A stretch of 48,512 nucleotides of DNA from CAYVQE01 sp964633205 (GTDB lineage Bacteria > Myxococcota > B64-G9): the NCBI GenBank assembly GCA_964633205.1, contig CAZWFN010000034.1, forward strand, positions 1-48,512, written 5' to 3'. The position numbers and the translations under genes are program-made. The number at the start of each line of letters is the position of its first letter. The stretch's first letter is position 1. This document shows, one piece after another, positions 22,812 to 32,085 of this stretch. The notes under the pieces were generated by a model. The model was not told the DNA's origin. It saw nothing but the letters and a program-made list of their open reading frames with translations, and ran no database searches.

Positions 22812-23140
22812 GGTGTGGCTCCAGTCCTCCGTGGCATCGTCATCGCGCGGGCGATGACCGGTCTCGCTGCTTCTCCCCGGTTGGCGGCTGTTTATGCAAT
22901 AAACGAGCCACGCTGTCCAGCTTTTTCTTCCCCGGCAGCAGCCTGCACCAGCCCGGTCAGCCCCCGGCCGAGTAACGCTCAAAAACGTTCAAATACAGTA
23001 TGTTGACTTGATCCAGGGGCATGCCCGGGCGGGGACGGAGGTCTGACCGGATGGTGGCCGGGTGGGGCCGGAGGTCGGCTGATGTCCGGGCGCGTGGTTC
23101 ACGGTGTGATGAAAAACTACAGTGTGAACCAGAGGCGCGA
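22812..23140. other. 329-bp intergenic region upstream of the cytidylyltransferase-like gene
   Basis: No convincing gene. Both flanking genes are on the minus strand, so it should hold the end of the RND gene transcript and the promoter of the cytidylyltransferase gene. The part at 22890-23010 is clearly richer in A+T than its surroundings and includes short inverted repeats such as AACG...CGTT (22974-22989). A weak inverted repeat GGTTCAC...GTGAACC lies at 23097-23131, just beyond the RND stop. I could not identify a clear -35/-10 pair. Confidence 0.5.
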
Positions 23141-25702
23141 TCAGCTGCCGGTGCCGGCAGCTGCGGTCCGTTCCCGCTGGGCCTGGCGCCGCTGGCGGCG
23201 CCGCTCGAGCAGCAGCACCAACGCCGGCATCAGCAGGATGGCCGCGCCCAGGCTGGCCAGCTCGCCGATGTCGGCCAGCAGGCCGAAGGACACCAGGGCC
23301 TTGTTGTCGGCGATCAGCAGCGAGGAGTAGCCGATCAGGGTGGTCAACGAGCACAGGGCCACCGCCCCGCCGGTGGTGGCCAGCACCCGTTGCATGGAGC
23401 CCGGGCCCTCGATGCGGTAGCGGTTGAGCACGTTGACCGCGTAATCGATGCCGATGCCGAAGGTGATCGGCAGCGCGATGAAGTTGAGGAAGTTGAGCTT
23501 CAGGTCGATCGCGGCCGCCGGGCCCACCGTCCACAAAATGCCGAAGGCCAGCACCACCAGCGTGATCAGGATGTACTTCAGGGCCCTAAACGCCAGCACC
23601 ACCAGCAGCATCACCCCGAGCAAGGAGGCCACCACCGCCCGCGGGCCATCGCGCTCGATGGCTTCGATCATGTCGGCGAAGATGGTGGCCGAACCGGCCG
23701 AGGTGACCACGTCACCATCGGGCAGGTGCACGATGCGGCTGGCATCGGACAACTGGATCAGGAAGTGGCCGTCCCAGGTCGAGCGGCCGTGGCGCGGGTA
23801 GAGCGCGATCGGCATGCCCACCCGGCCGTCGGCTTCGGTGAACAGGCGGGTCATGGCCTCGGGCAGATCGGCGATGGTCACCGGCCGCAGCTTGCCGGTC
23901 GGCATGTACTTGTCGATCTCGGCCCGGTCCTCGGCGCTCATCCAGCTCAGGGTGTGGCGGTTGAGCTGGCGGCGGATGCGCCGCAGCACCCGGATCTTCT
24001 CCTGCTGCTGCTCCGGCAGGTAGCTGTAGATGGTGCGGATGTGTTGGAAAAGACCCGCATTGGGACCCTGGGTGTTGTTGCGCCGCAGCTCGTGGGCGAT
24101 CAGCGGCACCTGGCTCGGCCGATCGGCCAGGATGTACATCGGGTTGAGCCGCTCGGTGAACATGGCGTTGATGCGCTTGGACAGCTCGTGGGCCGGAAAT
24201 CCCTCCTTCTGGTTGCGCAGGTTGCGGAAGTCGTACTCGAAGGGATCCTCGAGATAGGGGATGGTCAGCACCACGCAGGCGGCCGCCAGCACCCAGGCCA
24301 GGCCGTGGACCGGCCGGGCGCAACGGGCCACGAAGCGGGCGAACGGCTTGAACAGCAGGCCGGTGGCGCGGCGCTGGCGGCCGAAGCGCGCCGGCCGGAT
24401 GCGCTCGAGCAGCAACAGCAGCGCCGGCTGTACGGTGAAGGCCGACAGCCAGCACAGCAGCATGCCCATGCCGCCCATGTAGCCGAAGCCGTTGAAGCCT
24501 CGGAAGCGGGTGATGATCAGCGAGCCGTAGGCGATGCTGGCGGCCATGGCGGCCACCGCGGTGGCCTTGGCGGTGTAGGCCAGCGCGTTGGCCAGCGCCT
24601 CGGCCACCGGCTTGCCGGCGCGGCGCTCCTCGGTATAGCGGGCCAGCTGGATCAGGCCGAAGTTGATGCCGTTGCCGACGATGATGGCGGCCAAAAAGGC
24701 GGTCGAGGTGTTGAGGTTGCCGACGATGTAGATCGCGATGCCGAAGGTCCAGGTGGTGCCCATCACCAGCGGCAGGCCTATGGTCGGCAGGGCGCGCAGC
24801 TGGCGGAAGTACAGCAGCACCACCAGCATCACCAGGCCGAGGCAGATGCTGGTCACCAGCAGCAGGTCGTCGATGATGGCCTTCTGCTCGATCTCGGCGG
24901 TGACGATGCGGCCGGTGAAACCGATGTCCACCGTCTCGCCGAAGCGCTTCGGGCAGTCGGCGTCGATCACCGCCAGCGGGTCGGCCCCTGCCGGCAAGGG
25001 CCCGCCGTGGCAGACCTCGGCCGTCAGCCGCTCGACCCGGCGGCGCAGGCGCTTCGACAGGTCGACACCGGTGGCCGAGCCGGGTGGGTAGATCATGATG
25101 GCCCACAGCTTGCCCTGCTCGATGTTGAGGTAACCGTCGATGAAGCGCTCGTACTTCTTCGTCTTGCCCTCGTACTTGTCCCGGATGTCGGACAGGTCGA
25201 ACTCGACCGGCTCTAGCTCCTCGCCGTCGAAGTCCATCCTGAGCACCGGGTTGTTGCTGATGCGCTCGTAGCGGATCTTCTTCTTCAACCGCTGGTGGAT
25301 GGTCTCCAGATCTTCCAGCTCGGCGTAGAGATGCTTGAACTCGTCGTAGAAGTCCTTCTGGGCGTTGAGGTGGTACTTCAAGTGCGACAGCAGGTCGGGC
25401 GGCAAGGTGCGGTAGGCGCCCACCAGCTTGTCCACCAGCAACCGGTTGGACTCCGGATCCTGGCTCTCGACGGCCACGACCAGGTTGGTGAAGCCCTTGC
25501 CCATGCGCTCCTTGGCCCGCTCCAGGTCACGGATGGAGGGCTCGTCCTGGGGCAGCAGGGCGGCGAAGTCGGTGTCCAGGGTGAAGCGCGAGGCCGACAG
25601 GCCGCCGAGCGCGGTCAGCACCACCGCGGCCAGCAGCACCCACAGGTGGTGGCGCTGCAGCCAGGCGGTGTAGCGGTGGCTGAAGACGGGGCGATCGCTC
25701 AC
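23141..25702 (-). CDS. MMPL/RND-family lipid exporter (HpnN-like)
   Basis: 853 residues from GTG 25702; this start overlaps the kelch gene stop by 4 bases (GTGA), and upstream in-frame codons look non-coding. The N-terminal helix (HHLWVLLAAVVLTALGGLSA) is followed by TLDTDFAALLPQDEPSIRDL, common in MMPL proteins. Two blocks of five helices each are separated by large periplasmic domains, with repeated signature segments (VVGNGINFGLIQLARYTEE in the first half; ITFGIGIDYAVNVLNRYRIEG in the second, with the GxxxD element). The family exports hopanoids, acyl glycolipids and similar lipids from the inner membrane. Coupling with the preceding four genes suggests they act on the same lipid. Confidence 0.93.
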   Translation of the reverse strand: MSDRPVFSHRYTAWLQRHHLWVLLAAVVLTALGGLSASRFTLDTDFAALLPQDEPSIRDLERAKERMGKGFTNLVVAVESQDPESNRLLVDKLVGAYRTLPPDLLSHLKYHLNAQKDFYDEFKHLYAELEDLETIHQRLKKKIRYERISNNPVLRMDFDGEELEPVEFDLSDIRDKYEGKTKKYERFIDGYLNIEQGKLWAIMIYPPGSATGVDLSKRLRRRVERLTAEVCHGGPLPAGADPLAVIDADCPKRFGETVDIGFTGRIVTAEIEQKAIIDDLLLVTSICLGLVMLVVLLYFRQLRALPTIGLPLVMGTTWTFGIAIYIVGNLNTSTAFLAAIIVGNGINFGLIQLARYTEERRAGKPVAEALANALAYTAKATAVAAMAASIAYGSLIITRFRGFNGFGYMGGMGMLLCWLSAFTVQPALLLLLERIRPARFGRQRRATGLLFKPFARFVARCARPVHGLAWVLAAACVVLTIPYLEDPFEYDFRNLRNQKEGFPAHELSKRINAMFTERLNPMYILADRPSQVPLIAHELRRNNTQGPNAGLFQHIRTIYSYLPEQQQEKIRVLRRIRRQLNRHTLSWMSAEDRAEIDKYMPTGKLRPVTIADLPEAMTRLFTEADGRVGMPIALYPRHGRSTWDGHFLIQLSDASRIVHLPDGDVVTSAGSATIFADMIEAIERDGPRAVVASLLGVMLLVVLAFRALKYILITLVVLAFGILWTVGPAAAIDLKLNFLNFIALPITFGIGIDYAVNVLNRYRIEGPGSMQRVLATTGGAVALCSLTTLIGYSSLLIADNKALVSFGLLADIGELASLGAAILLMPALVLLLERRRQRRQAQRERTAAAGTGS

Positions 25703-26793
25703 GGGTCGTCTCCGGGGCTCGGTTGCGGGCCCAGGTCCAGCCGCCAGGTGGCGTCGCCGAGCCGCTGCCGGTCGGCGCCGCCGAAGCACATCCAGCTGGC
25801 GCGGTCCGGCTCGGCGGCGCAGGCCATGCCGGTCGGCTGCTCCGGCCCATCGCGCAGCCGCTGGCTACGCCAGGCCACCTCGGGCGGCGGCGGGCTGGTC
25901 CAGGCGACCCAGCCGCTGCGATCGCGGTCGGGGTCCGGGCCGGCCAGCACCAGCAGCCGGCCACCGGGCCGCGCGGCAGCGGCGCAGTAGTCCACCGCCG
26001 GCTGCTGCTCGGCAGCGGTCGCCACCGGTGCGCGCCAGCGATCGGCGGCCACGTCCAGCACCCAGGCGCCCGGGGGATCGGGCTGCAGCACGCCGTTGCG
26101 GCCCAGCACGGCAAAGCGGCCGGCCCGCTCGTCGAGCGCCACCATGACCGGCCGGCCGGCCATGCGCGGCCCGCCGTCGGTGGCCAGCCGGCTCCAGCTG
26201 AGCTTCTCCAGGTCCAGCGCCCAGACGTCCCGGCGGTGGTAGCCCGGCGCCGGGGCCACGCCGCCGAAGACCACCAGCCGCCCATCCCAGACCAGCTGGG
26301 CGTGCCAGGCGCGGGGTCCGGGACCGCCGCGCAGGTACTCGCGCCGCCAGCCGCCGTCGGCGTCGTAGAACCACAGCTCGTTGTAGAACCGCGGGTTGCC
26401 CAGCCGGTCGTGACAGTAGCCGCCGAACAGGATCAACCGCCGGCCGTCCGGATCCCAGGCCAGCCCGGCGCCGGAGCGCGGTGCGGGACCGTCCGCCGCC
26501 AGCCGCTGCCAGCGGTCGGCCCCCGGCTCGAAGGCCCACAGGTCGGCCAGACAGTCCTGCTGCGCCCGGCCGCCGAACAGGTAGATCCGGCGCTGGTCGT
26601 GCCCCACCGCCAGGCTGGCATCGTGGCGGGCGGGCGGCTGCGGTCCGGTCGCCAGCCGCTGCCAGGCAGCGCGCCGGGAGGAGCCGGACTGCTGGCAGCC
26701 GGCCGTGGCCAGCAGGCAGCCCAGCACCAGCGCGGCCGTTGCGGACCGGCCGGGGTCTCGAGCGCGGCATGGGGGACGGGGGCGCGGCGGCAT
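25699..26793 (-). CDS. Kelch-repeat lipoprotein
   Basis: 364 residues; ATG 26793, 7 bases after the previous stop. An Arg-rich start and hydrophobic helix (ATAALVLGCLL) end in the lipobox LATAGC, so it is probably a lipoprotein. Kelch blades are visible as repeated pairs (RIYLFGGRAQQDCLADLWAFEP, LILFGGYC...NELWFYD, LVVFGGVAP...DVWALDL), with degenerate later blades. Kelch propellers mediate protein or glycan binding. It is translationally coupled to the RND exporter and could be its envelope partner. Confidence 0.88.
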   Translation of the reverse strand: MPPRPRPPCRARDPGRSATAALVLGCLLATAGCQQSGSSRRAAWQRLATGPQPPARHDASLAVGHDQRRIYLFGGRAQQDCLADLWAFEPGADRWQRLAADGPAPRSGAGLAWDPDGRRLILFGGYCHDRLGNPRFYNELWFYDADGGWRREYLRGGPGPRAWHAQLVWDGRLVVFGGVAPAPGYHRRDVWALDLEKLSWSRLATDGGPRMAGRPVMVALDERAGRFAVLGRNGVLQPDPPGAWVLDVAADRWRAPVATAAEQQPAVDYCAAAARPGGRLLVLAGPDPDRDRSGWVAWTSPPPPEVAWRSQRLRDGPEQPTGMACAAEPDRASWMCFGGADRQRLGDATWRLDLGPQPSPGDDP

Positions 26794-26800
26794 GGGCGGC

Positions 26801-27889
26801 TCAGGGGTTGACGTAACCGAAGCGGAAGGCCGACTCGCCCTCCAGGGTCTCGTCCGCGTCGGTGCTCTTGAGCCGCAGCTGGTAGCGGCAACCGATGCGG
26901 TACTCGCGAGGCTTGGAGTACTGCCGGGCCAGGGTGCGCACCACCGGGTTCCAGTCGGCGGTGGGGTCCTCGGACTTCTCGACGTCGGTCATGATCAGGC
27001 TGCCGGTCAGGTGCGTCTCGCCATCGGTGGCGGCCAGCCGCACCCGGCGCGGAATGCGGTAGCCCTCCTCGGAGCGCTTATCGCGGATGTAGCCGTCGAA
27101 CTGGAAGCTGGCCCGGGTGGTGGCCAGCCGGCGGCGCTGGCCGTCGTGGATCAGCACCCAACCGCGCCGCGTGCCGCCGAACTCGACCGGGGTCTCGAGC
27201 TCGGTCAGGATGATGGTCAGCCGCTCGGATACGTGACGGAAGCGAAACCAGCGCCGCGAGTACACGTGGGGGGCGATGTCGAACGAGGAGTAGGACACCA
27301 GACCCGGCGCGTCGAGCTGCAGGCTGCGGCCGCCGCTGCGGATCTCGCCGCTCACCCGCGAGCGGGGCTGGGGGTAGAGCTTGCGGTAATGGCCTCGATC
27401 GTCGAAGCGCAGCAAGCCGTTGCCGGGCTTGTAGGCCCGGCCCTGGTTGGTGAAGCGCAGATCCATCTCCAGGTTCTTGCAGCGCACGGTCACGTCCAAG
27501 GCTTTCAGCGTGCCCGCCACCCGGACCTTGCCGAAGTCGAGCCCGAAGCCGTCCGCAGCGTGGCTGACGTCCTCGGCGTCGAGCTCGGCCTTGCACTTGA
27601 TGCGCTGGCCGTCGGGTCGTTTGAGCATGGCCTTGTAGCCGGCCTTGTTGTCGCCGATGCCGATGTTCGACAGGGTGAAGTCGACGGCCACGAAGTGGCC
27701 GTCGGCGGTCCAGGCGTTGTGGTTCCAGCTCTCCTTGTACCACTCGGCGTCGCTGGGATGCGGCCGCAGCTCGGCCAGCGTCATCGGCTCGTCGGGGCCG
27801 AAGCGCGATACGTCCGCGGCCATGGCCATCGCGGGCGCCAGCAGCAGCGCCATTCCGGCCAGGCGGCTCAGCATGGGGTACGGGGTCAT
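26801..27889 (-). CDS. Exported lipocalin-like protein (Svf1/CrtC-N type)
   Basis: 362 residues; ATG 27889. The signal peptide (MLSRLAGMALLLAPAMAMAAD) gives an expected cleavage after AMA. ESWNHNAWTADGHFVAVDFTLSNIGIGD near residue 50 and a WFRFRHVSERLTIILTELETP strand pair resemble the double-lipocalin fold of Svf1, CrtC and AttH-like proteins, which bind or modify lipophilic compounds. I infer a periplasmic lipid carrier or chaperone that works with the RND exporter just downstream. The resemblance is at fold-pattern level, so confidence in the family is moderate. Confidence 0.8.
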   Translation of the reverse strand: MTPYPMLSRLAGMALLLAPAMAMAADVSRFGPDEPMTLAELRPHPSDAEWYKESWNHNAWTADGHFVAVDFTLSNIGIGDNKAGYKAMLKRPDGQRIKCKAELDAEDVSHAADGFGLDFGKVRVAGTLKALDVTVRCKNLEMDLRFTNQGRAYKPGNGLLRFDDRGHYRKLYPQPRSRVSGEIRSGGRSLQLDAPGLVSYSSFDIAPHVYSRRWFRFRHVSERLTIILTELETPVEFGGTRRGWVLIHDGQRRRLATTRASFQFDGYIRDKRSEEGYRIPRRVRLAATDGETHLTGSLIMTDVEKSEDPTADWNPVVRTLARQYSKPREYRIGCRYQLRLKSTDADETLEGESAFRFGYVNP

Positions 27890-27931
27890 CGTCCACCTCC
27901 ACCCGATCGACGCAGCCCGGTCCGCCCGGCT

Positions 27932-28915
27932 TCAATTCCGCGCCGGCGCGCGGTTGGATTGAAGCTCCGCCGCCGGGTTGCCCTGCCAGTCGTAGTCGTA
28001 GCAGCGCCGCATGTGGGCGCCGGCGATGCGCTCGAAGCTGTCGATCAGGCCGCGGTCCCACTGCGTCCACCTGGGGATGGCATGGCTGCGGGTGGAGTTG
28101 ACCTTGCGGTCCATCATGCGGGCCAGAACCCGCTCCGAGGCGTCGGCCGGCAGGCCGATGTAGTCGAGCATGCGGCGCATGCCGGCGTGCTCGGGATCTT
28201 TGAAAATGTCCTCGAACTCCAGGCTGATATAATCGTCCAGGGCGGCGAGGCCGGCCTGGATGAAGCCGTCCTTTTTCTGCCAGCGCCAGCAGATCTTCTC
28301 GAAGCGGCTCATCCGCTCCCAGTCGGCGAAGCAGGGGTCTTCGGGGAAGTAGCTGGCCCGCAGCCGCGGGGCCCGATCGCGCTCGGTGTACCAGACCCGG
28401 CTCATGCCCGAGCGCACGTAGTCGCGGCCGTCGCGCACGATGTGCACCACCTTGAAGCGGCCGAAGGCCCGCCGCAGCGGCGCCATCAGCGAGAACAGGC
28501 GGTTGTTGGACTCGACGTAGATCCGGGCGCCGCGCCTGGCCACCTGCCGCCTGAGCGCCCGGCGCAGCCGCATCATCCGCTCGACCGCCACGTCCTCGGC
28601 CACCCGGCCGCGGGCGTAGTCGATGGCCATGGGCAAAAAGTCCGGATACGGCTCGTGGGTGGCGTAGACCTCTCGAAATTGGTTCAAGAACCTGGCCAGG
28701 AACTTGGTGCCGGTGCGGCCGGTCGAGATGATGAACACCTTGTCCAGGCCGGACCAGTCCTGGGGCCCGAGCAGGCCGGCCAGCATGCGGGCCCGATCCA
28801 GCTCGTAGGCCGCCCGCTGCAGTGGGTCGTCGCCCGCGCCGGGGCTGGCCTCGCTCTCGATGGCGCGGCCGATCCGGTCCAGCAGCCCGGGGGCGTCTTC
28901 CGATTGGCGGTTCAT
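27932..28915 (-). CDS. Sulfotransferase family protein
   Basis: 327 residues from ATG 28915 (GAGGA upstream). FIISTGRTGTKFLARFLNQF is the PAPS-binding P-loop and KVVHIVRDGRDYVRSGM the 3'-phosphate-binding motif. LEFEDIFKD and a C-terminal RWTQWD segment fit large bacterial sulfotransferases. It differs clearly from the enzyme at 21069-21866, so the two probably have different acceptors. It is followed 42 bases later by the lipocalin-like gene. The acceptor is unknown; a lipid is suggested by the neighbours. Confidence 0.9.
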   Translation of the reverse strand: MNRQSEDAPGLLDRIGRAIESEASPGAGDDPLQRAAYELDRARMLAGLLGPQDWSGLDKVFIISTGRTGTKFLARFLNQFREVYATHEPYPDFLPMAIDYARGRVAEDVAVERMMRLRRALRRQVARRGARIYVESNNRLFSLMAPLRRAFGRFKVVHIVRDGRDYVRSGMSRVWYTERDRAPRLRASYFPEDPCFADWERMSRFEKICWRWQKKDGFIQAGLAALDDYISLEFEDIFKDPEHAGMRRMLDYIGLPADASERVLARMMDRKVNSTRSHAIPRWTQWDRGLIDSFERIAGAHMRRCYDYDWQGNPAAELQSNRAPARN

Positions 28916-28952
28916 GGCCAGAATCCTCGTGGTGTCGCGCAATTGCCCATTC

Positions 28953-28981
28953 TCTCTAACGGTCGAGTCTGCGGCTGTCAA
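28953..28981 (-). promoter_or_regulatory. Candidate promoter before the sulfotransferase-RND operon
   Basis: On the minus strand a perfect TTGACA (28981-28976), overlapping the flippase stop codon, is followed after 17 bases by TAGAGA (28958-28953), a three-of-six match. It would start a transcript about 30 bases before the sulfotransferase ATG and could drive the four downstream genes. Confidence 0.35.
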
Positions 28982-30081
28982 GCGCCGCCCGCAGAATCCC
29001 GGGCCGCGGTCTCCTCGGCGGCCCGGGCACGGCGGCGGCGCAGCGTGCCCATGCGCATGCCCAGCAGCAGGCCGATGCCGATACCCACCATCTTGCGCAG
29101 CCGGCGGGCGAAGCGCATGGCGAAGCCGGTCAGCGGATCCAGCCCCAGCAGCTCGAACAGCAGCGCCAGGCCGCCCTCGCTGACGCCGATCTGGCCCGGG
29201 ATGAACGTCGCTACCAGGGCGATGGCCATCACCGCCGACTGGGCCAGCACCGCCAGCAGCAGCACGAAGCCGCTGTCCTGTTCGGGCAGCAGCGGCGTCA
29301 GCAGCACGAAGGCGTCGAGCACGAACACCAGGCGCACGCCGATCAGCAGCCCGACGGCCGACCAGAAGCGCAGCGGCCGGCTGCGGCGAAAGCCGCGGAT
29401 GCGGCGGTCGACCGACTGGGCCCGGGCACGCAGCTTGTCCGGGTCGCGGAAGCGTACCAAGGGCAGCCGCGCGATCAGGGCGATCACCCGGCTGGCCAGC
29501 CCCCAGCGCAGCAGCAGGTAGACGACGAACACCGGCAGATACAGCGCCAGGGCCGCGCCGAAGACCACCCACATGGCCTCGCGCGGCAGGGCGAGCACCA
29601 GCAGGCACAGGCCCGAGCCGAGGATCATGAAGCCGCCCTTGACCGCCTTGTTGAGAAAGCCCATGGTGATGATCGAGGCGGTCAGCTCCTCGCCGCCGAC
29701 CAGGCCGCGCAGGTTGGCGCCCTTGACCACCTCGCCCAGGGTGGGCGCCAGCTGGTTGACGGCCGAGCCGCTCCAGAAGGCGGCGAAGAACTGGCGGAAG
29801 CTGGCCCGCGACTCGGCCGGGTCGACCACCAGCCGCCAGGCGGCGGCGGTCAGGCCCATGTTGAGCACGTACAGGCCGAAGGACAGGGCGAAGTACCAGC
29901 CTACCTGCAGCAGGTTGGCGGCCACCTCGTCGGCGTCGAGCTGCACCACCAGCACCACCAGCAGCACTGCGCCCAGCGCCAGCGAGATCAGGTTGACCAG
30001 GGTCAAGAAGCGGTTGCTCAAAGCCGTGTGCCTCGCGCGGTGATCATCCAGCGACTGCGAAAACCGACACCGTTCCGACAT
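28978..30081 (-). CDS. UPF0104/LPTi-type (AglD/MprF-N-like) membrane protein, probable flippase
   Basis: 367 residues if ATG 30081 is used; a TTG at 30021 (LSNRFLTLVNLI) is a plausible shorter start because the added residues lack a ribosome site. It has about eight membrane helices, with the family motifs FWSGSAVNQLAPTLGEVVKGANLRGL and TFIPGQIGVSEGGLALLFELLG. Proteins of this family include the flippase half of MprF and archaeal AglD-like proteins, and are found with lipid or glycan synthesis genes. It sits directly upstream of the sulfotransferase-lipocalin-kelch-RND genes, consistent with moving a lipid across the inner membrane. Confidence 0.9.
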   Translation of the reverse strand: MSERCRFSQSLDDHRARHTALSNRFLTLVNLISLALGAVLLVVLVVQLDADEVAANLLQVGWYFALSFGLYVLNMGLTAAAWRLVVDPAESRASFRQFFAAFWSGSAVNQLAPTLGEVVKGANLRGLVGGEELTASIITMGFLNKAVKGGFMILGSGLCLLVLALPREAMWVVFGAALALYLPVFVVYLLLRWGLASRVIALIARLPLVRFRDPDKLRARAQSVDRRIRGFRRSRPLRFWSAVGLLIGVRLVFVLDAFVLLTPLLPEQDSGFVLLLAVLAQSAVMAIALVATFIPGQIGVSEGGLALLFELLGLDPLTGFAMRFARRLRKMVGIGIGLLLGMRMGTLRRRRARAAEETAARDSAGGA

Positions 30082-30243
30082 TCCGATGCAGAAATCATGC
30101 CGCAGCGGACCGCAGGCATGCTATGGCAGGCGGGCTTTGCGAGGCAACAGGATTCGGCAGTAGATGCGATCGGGTTTTTTGTTGCGTCCGGCAGCCGACT
30201 CTGCGATGACTGTCGGCCGCAGGGGGGAGAGGCGGTCGATTCC

Positions 30244-30522
30244 ATGTTCGCCTACAAGTGGACCCCGCTGCTGGGCCTGGTCTTCGGCGCGGCCATCGCC
30301 GCCGCCGTGGTGCTGCTGTTCGAGCAAGAGGCCCGGCCCTTCACCACCGGCCAGCTGGTGCTGCTGTTCGTCCTGTCCTGCCTGCCCGGGCTGGGGCTGG
30401 CCATGCTGATCGACCCCAAGCCGCGCCAGGTCAAGAAGCACTACCTGCAGTTCGATTTCTACCGCGACGCGGGTGCCAAGGAGGCCGCCAGCGGCGGTGA
30501 CTCCGAGGCGGACGGGAGCTGA
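30244..30522 (+). CDS. Small two-helix membrane protein, unknown
   Basis: 92 residues from ATG 30244. Two hydrophobic segments (WTPLLGLVFGAAIAAAVVLLF and LVLLFVLSCLPGLGLAML) make a short hairpin membrane protein with a cytoplasm-like charged tail ending in GDSEADGS. No family recognised. The stop lies 3 bases before the next GTG, so it is likely co-translated with the YdjM-like gene. An upstream in-frame start is possible but the extra codons look poor. Confidence 0.6.
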   Translation: MFAYKWTPLLGLVFGAAIAAAVVLLFEQEARPFTTGQLVLLFVLSCLPGLGLAMLIDPKPRQVKKHYLQFDFYRDAGAKEAASGGDSEADGS

Positions 30523-30525
30523 GCC

Positions 30526-31035
30526 GTGCAGGCCGGACACGTGGCCGTGGCTGCCACCATCGCCTCCTACGCCCCCGAGATCTCGGAGCTGGCCGGCGGC
30601 CCGCCGATGGCGGCCTTCTCGGCCGAGGCGCTGGCGGTGGCCTTCGCCACCCACTGGCTGCCCAACCTGGACGTGGTGCCGATCTACCTGGGACTGGCGG
30701 ACGACGAATTCCACTGCACCTGGTCGCACTCGCTGTTGTTCGTGGTGCTGGTGGGGCTGCTGCTGTGGCCCTTCCACGCCGGTTGGGCGCTGATGGCGGT
30801 CATCAGCCTGCTGATCCACTACCTGGCCGACGCGCCCAGCAGCGTCGGGCTGCCGCTGCTGCTGCCGCTGACCCGCAAGCGTTTCAGCCTCAACCTGTGG
30901 GCCGATACCGGGCACTCGGGTTGGTTCACCTTCTACGGAACTTATCAGCAAGCCTGGACCTGGATTCTGGAGGGGGGCATGTACGTGGTGCTGTTCGTTC
31001 GGGCCTACCAGGAAGCCGTCTGGCCCTTCGGCTGA
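30526..31035 (+). CDS. YdjM/DUF457-like inner-membrane metal-dependent hydrolase family protein
   Basis: 169 residues from GTG 30526. The conserved acidic and His positions of the YdjM (PF04307-type) family appear in order: THWLPNLDVVPIYLG, then TWSHSLLFVVLVG, then IHYLADAPSS, with hydrophobic helices in between. The family is described as membrane-bound metal-dependent hydrolases; E. coli YdjM is SOS-induced. The substrate is unknown. It follows the small membrane protein and precedes the radical SAM gene by 45 bases. Confidence 0.8.
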   Translation: MQAGHVAVAATIASYAPEISELAGGPPMAAFSAEALAVAFATHWLPNLDVVPIYLGLADDEFHCTWSHSLLFVVLVGLLLWPFHAGWALMAVISLLIHYLADAPSSVGLPLLLPLTRKRFSLNLWADTGHSGWFTFYGTYQQAWTWILEGGMYVVLFVRAYQEAVWPFG

Positions 31036-31080
31036 GCGCACGGCGAGCGGAGGATCCAGCCCGGGAGGGAGGCGTTTTTC

Positions 31081-32085
31081 ATGCCCCGGTTGGATAAGCT
31101 GCTGGGCAGGGCCCGGCGGCTGGTCGACGACAAGCCCATAGCCGCCCACATCTACGTCACCGAGAAGTGCAACCTGCGCTGTGCCTACTGCAGCGAGCGC
31201 GACAACCGGGTGCCCCAGCCCTCGTTCGACGAGCTGCGTCGCTGGATCGACAAGCTGGCCGCGCTGGGCGTGCTGCGCATCGGCATCCAGGGCGGTGAGC
31301 CCCTGCTGCACCCGCAGCTCGACCGGGTGGTGCGCCACATCAAGGAGCGCGGGCTGGGCTGCAGCCTGGCCAGCAACGGCTTGCTGCTGACGGCCGAACG
31401 GGCCCAGCAGCTGGACGAGGCCGGTCTGGACGCGCTGCATATCTCGGTCGACCGGGTGCGGCCCACCGCCCAGACGGTCAAGTGCGTCGCGCGCATCCGG
31501 GACAAGGTGCCGCTGCTGCGGCGGATGGATTGCGCTGTGCACATCACCTCGGTGCTCTACGGCGGCTCGCTGGCCGAGCTGCCCGCGGTGCTGGCCTTCG
31601 CCGAGGACAACGGGTTTTCGGCCAAGGCCCACCTGATCCACACCGGCCGCGACGGCGAGTTCGGCGCCGCGCCCGGCGAGCGCGAACGGCTGGCGGGGTT
31701 CATCGACTGGGAAAAGGAGCAGAAGCGGCGCGGGCGCAAGCTGCGCGCCACCTTCAACATCCTGGACTACCAGCGCCGCTCGCTCTACGAGCGCGAGCCG
31801 GAGTGGACCTGTCTGGCCGGTTACAAGTACCTGTTCGTCTCGGCCCGCGGCGCCTTCTGGCTGTGCTCGATGCGCAAGGATCCCGGCATTCCGATCCTGG
31901 ATGTCACCCCGGCGCTGCTGCGCTCCTACAACCGCAAGAAGCGCTGCCAGGCGGGCTGCGGGGTCTACTGCGTGGTGGGCGAGTCGCTGGCCAACAGCCA
32001 CCCGCTGCGCTTCGCCGCCCGCGAGGCCGCCGGCCTGGCAGTCGGGGCGCCCGCCCGGCTGGCAGCGGCCGCCGGCGGGCGCTGA
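31081..32085 (+). CDS. Radical SAM enzyme with C-terminal cysteine cluster (SPASM-like)
   Basis: 334 residues; ATG 31081 after a GGGAGGGAGG run. CNLRCAYC (Cys30, 34, 37) is the radical SAM 4Fe-4S motif, and IGIQGGEPLLHPQL is the SAM-binding GGE motif. A C-terminal group of cysteines (WTCLAGYKY, FWLCSM, RCQAGCGVYC) resembles a SPASM/twitch auxiliary cluster, as in enzymes that modify peptides or small molecules. No peptide substrate gene is evident nearby. It belongs to the broad MoaA/PqqE-like group; the reaction is unknown. Confidence 0.92.
   Translation: MPRLDKLLGRARRLVDDKPIAAHIYVTEKCNLRCAYCSERDNRVPQPSFDELRRWIDKLAALGVLRIGIQGGEPLLHPQLDRVVRHIKERGLGCSLASNGLLLTAERAQQLDEAGLDALHISVDRVRPTAQTVKCVARIRDKVPLLRRMDCAVHITSVLYGGSLAELPAVLAFAEDNGFSAKAHLIHTGRDGEFGAAPGERERLAGFIDWEKEQKRRGRKLRATFNILDYQRRSLYEREPEWTCLAGYKYLFVSARGAFWLCSMRKDPGIPILDVTPALLRSYNRKKRCQAGCGVYCVVGESLANSHPLRFAAREAAGLAVGAPARLAAAAGGR

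Noticed and set aside
23030..23045. A 16-base sequence identical to part of the DG repeat at 6301-6316
   Set aside because: It is low-complexity G/A-rich sequence, and one match with no longer similarity is not evidence of a mobile repeat.
28978..30081. MprF-type lysyl-phosphatidylglycerol synthesis by the UPF0104 protein
   Set aside because: Only the membrane flippase-like half is present; the soluble aminoacyl-transferase half is missing, so a flippase-like role is the most I can claim.
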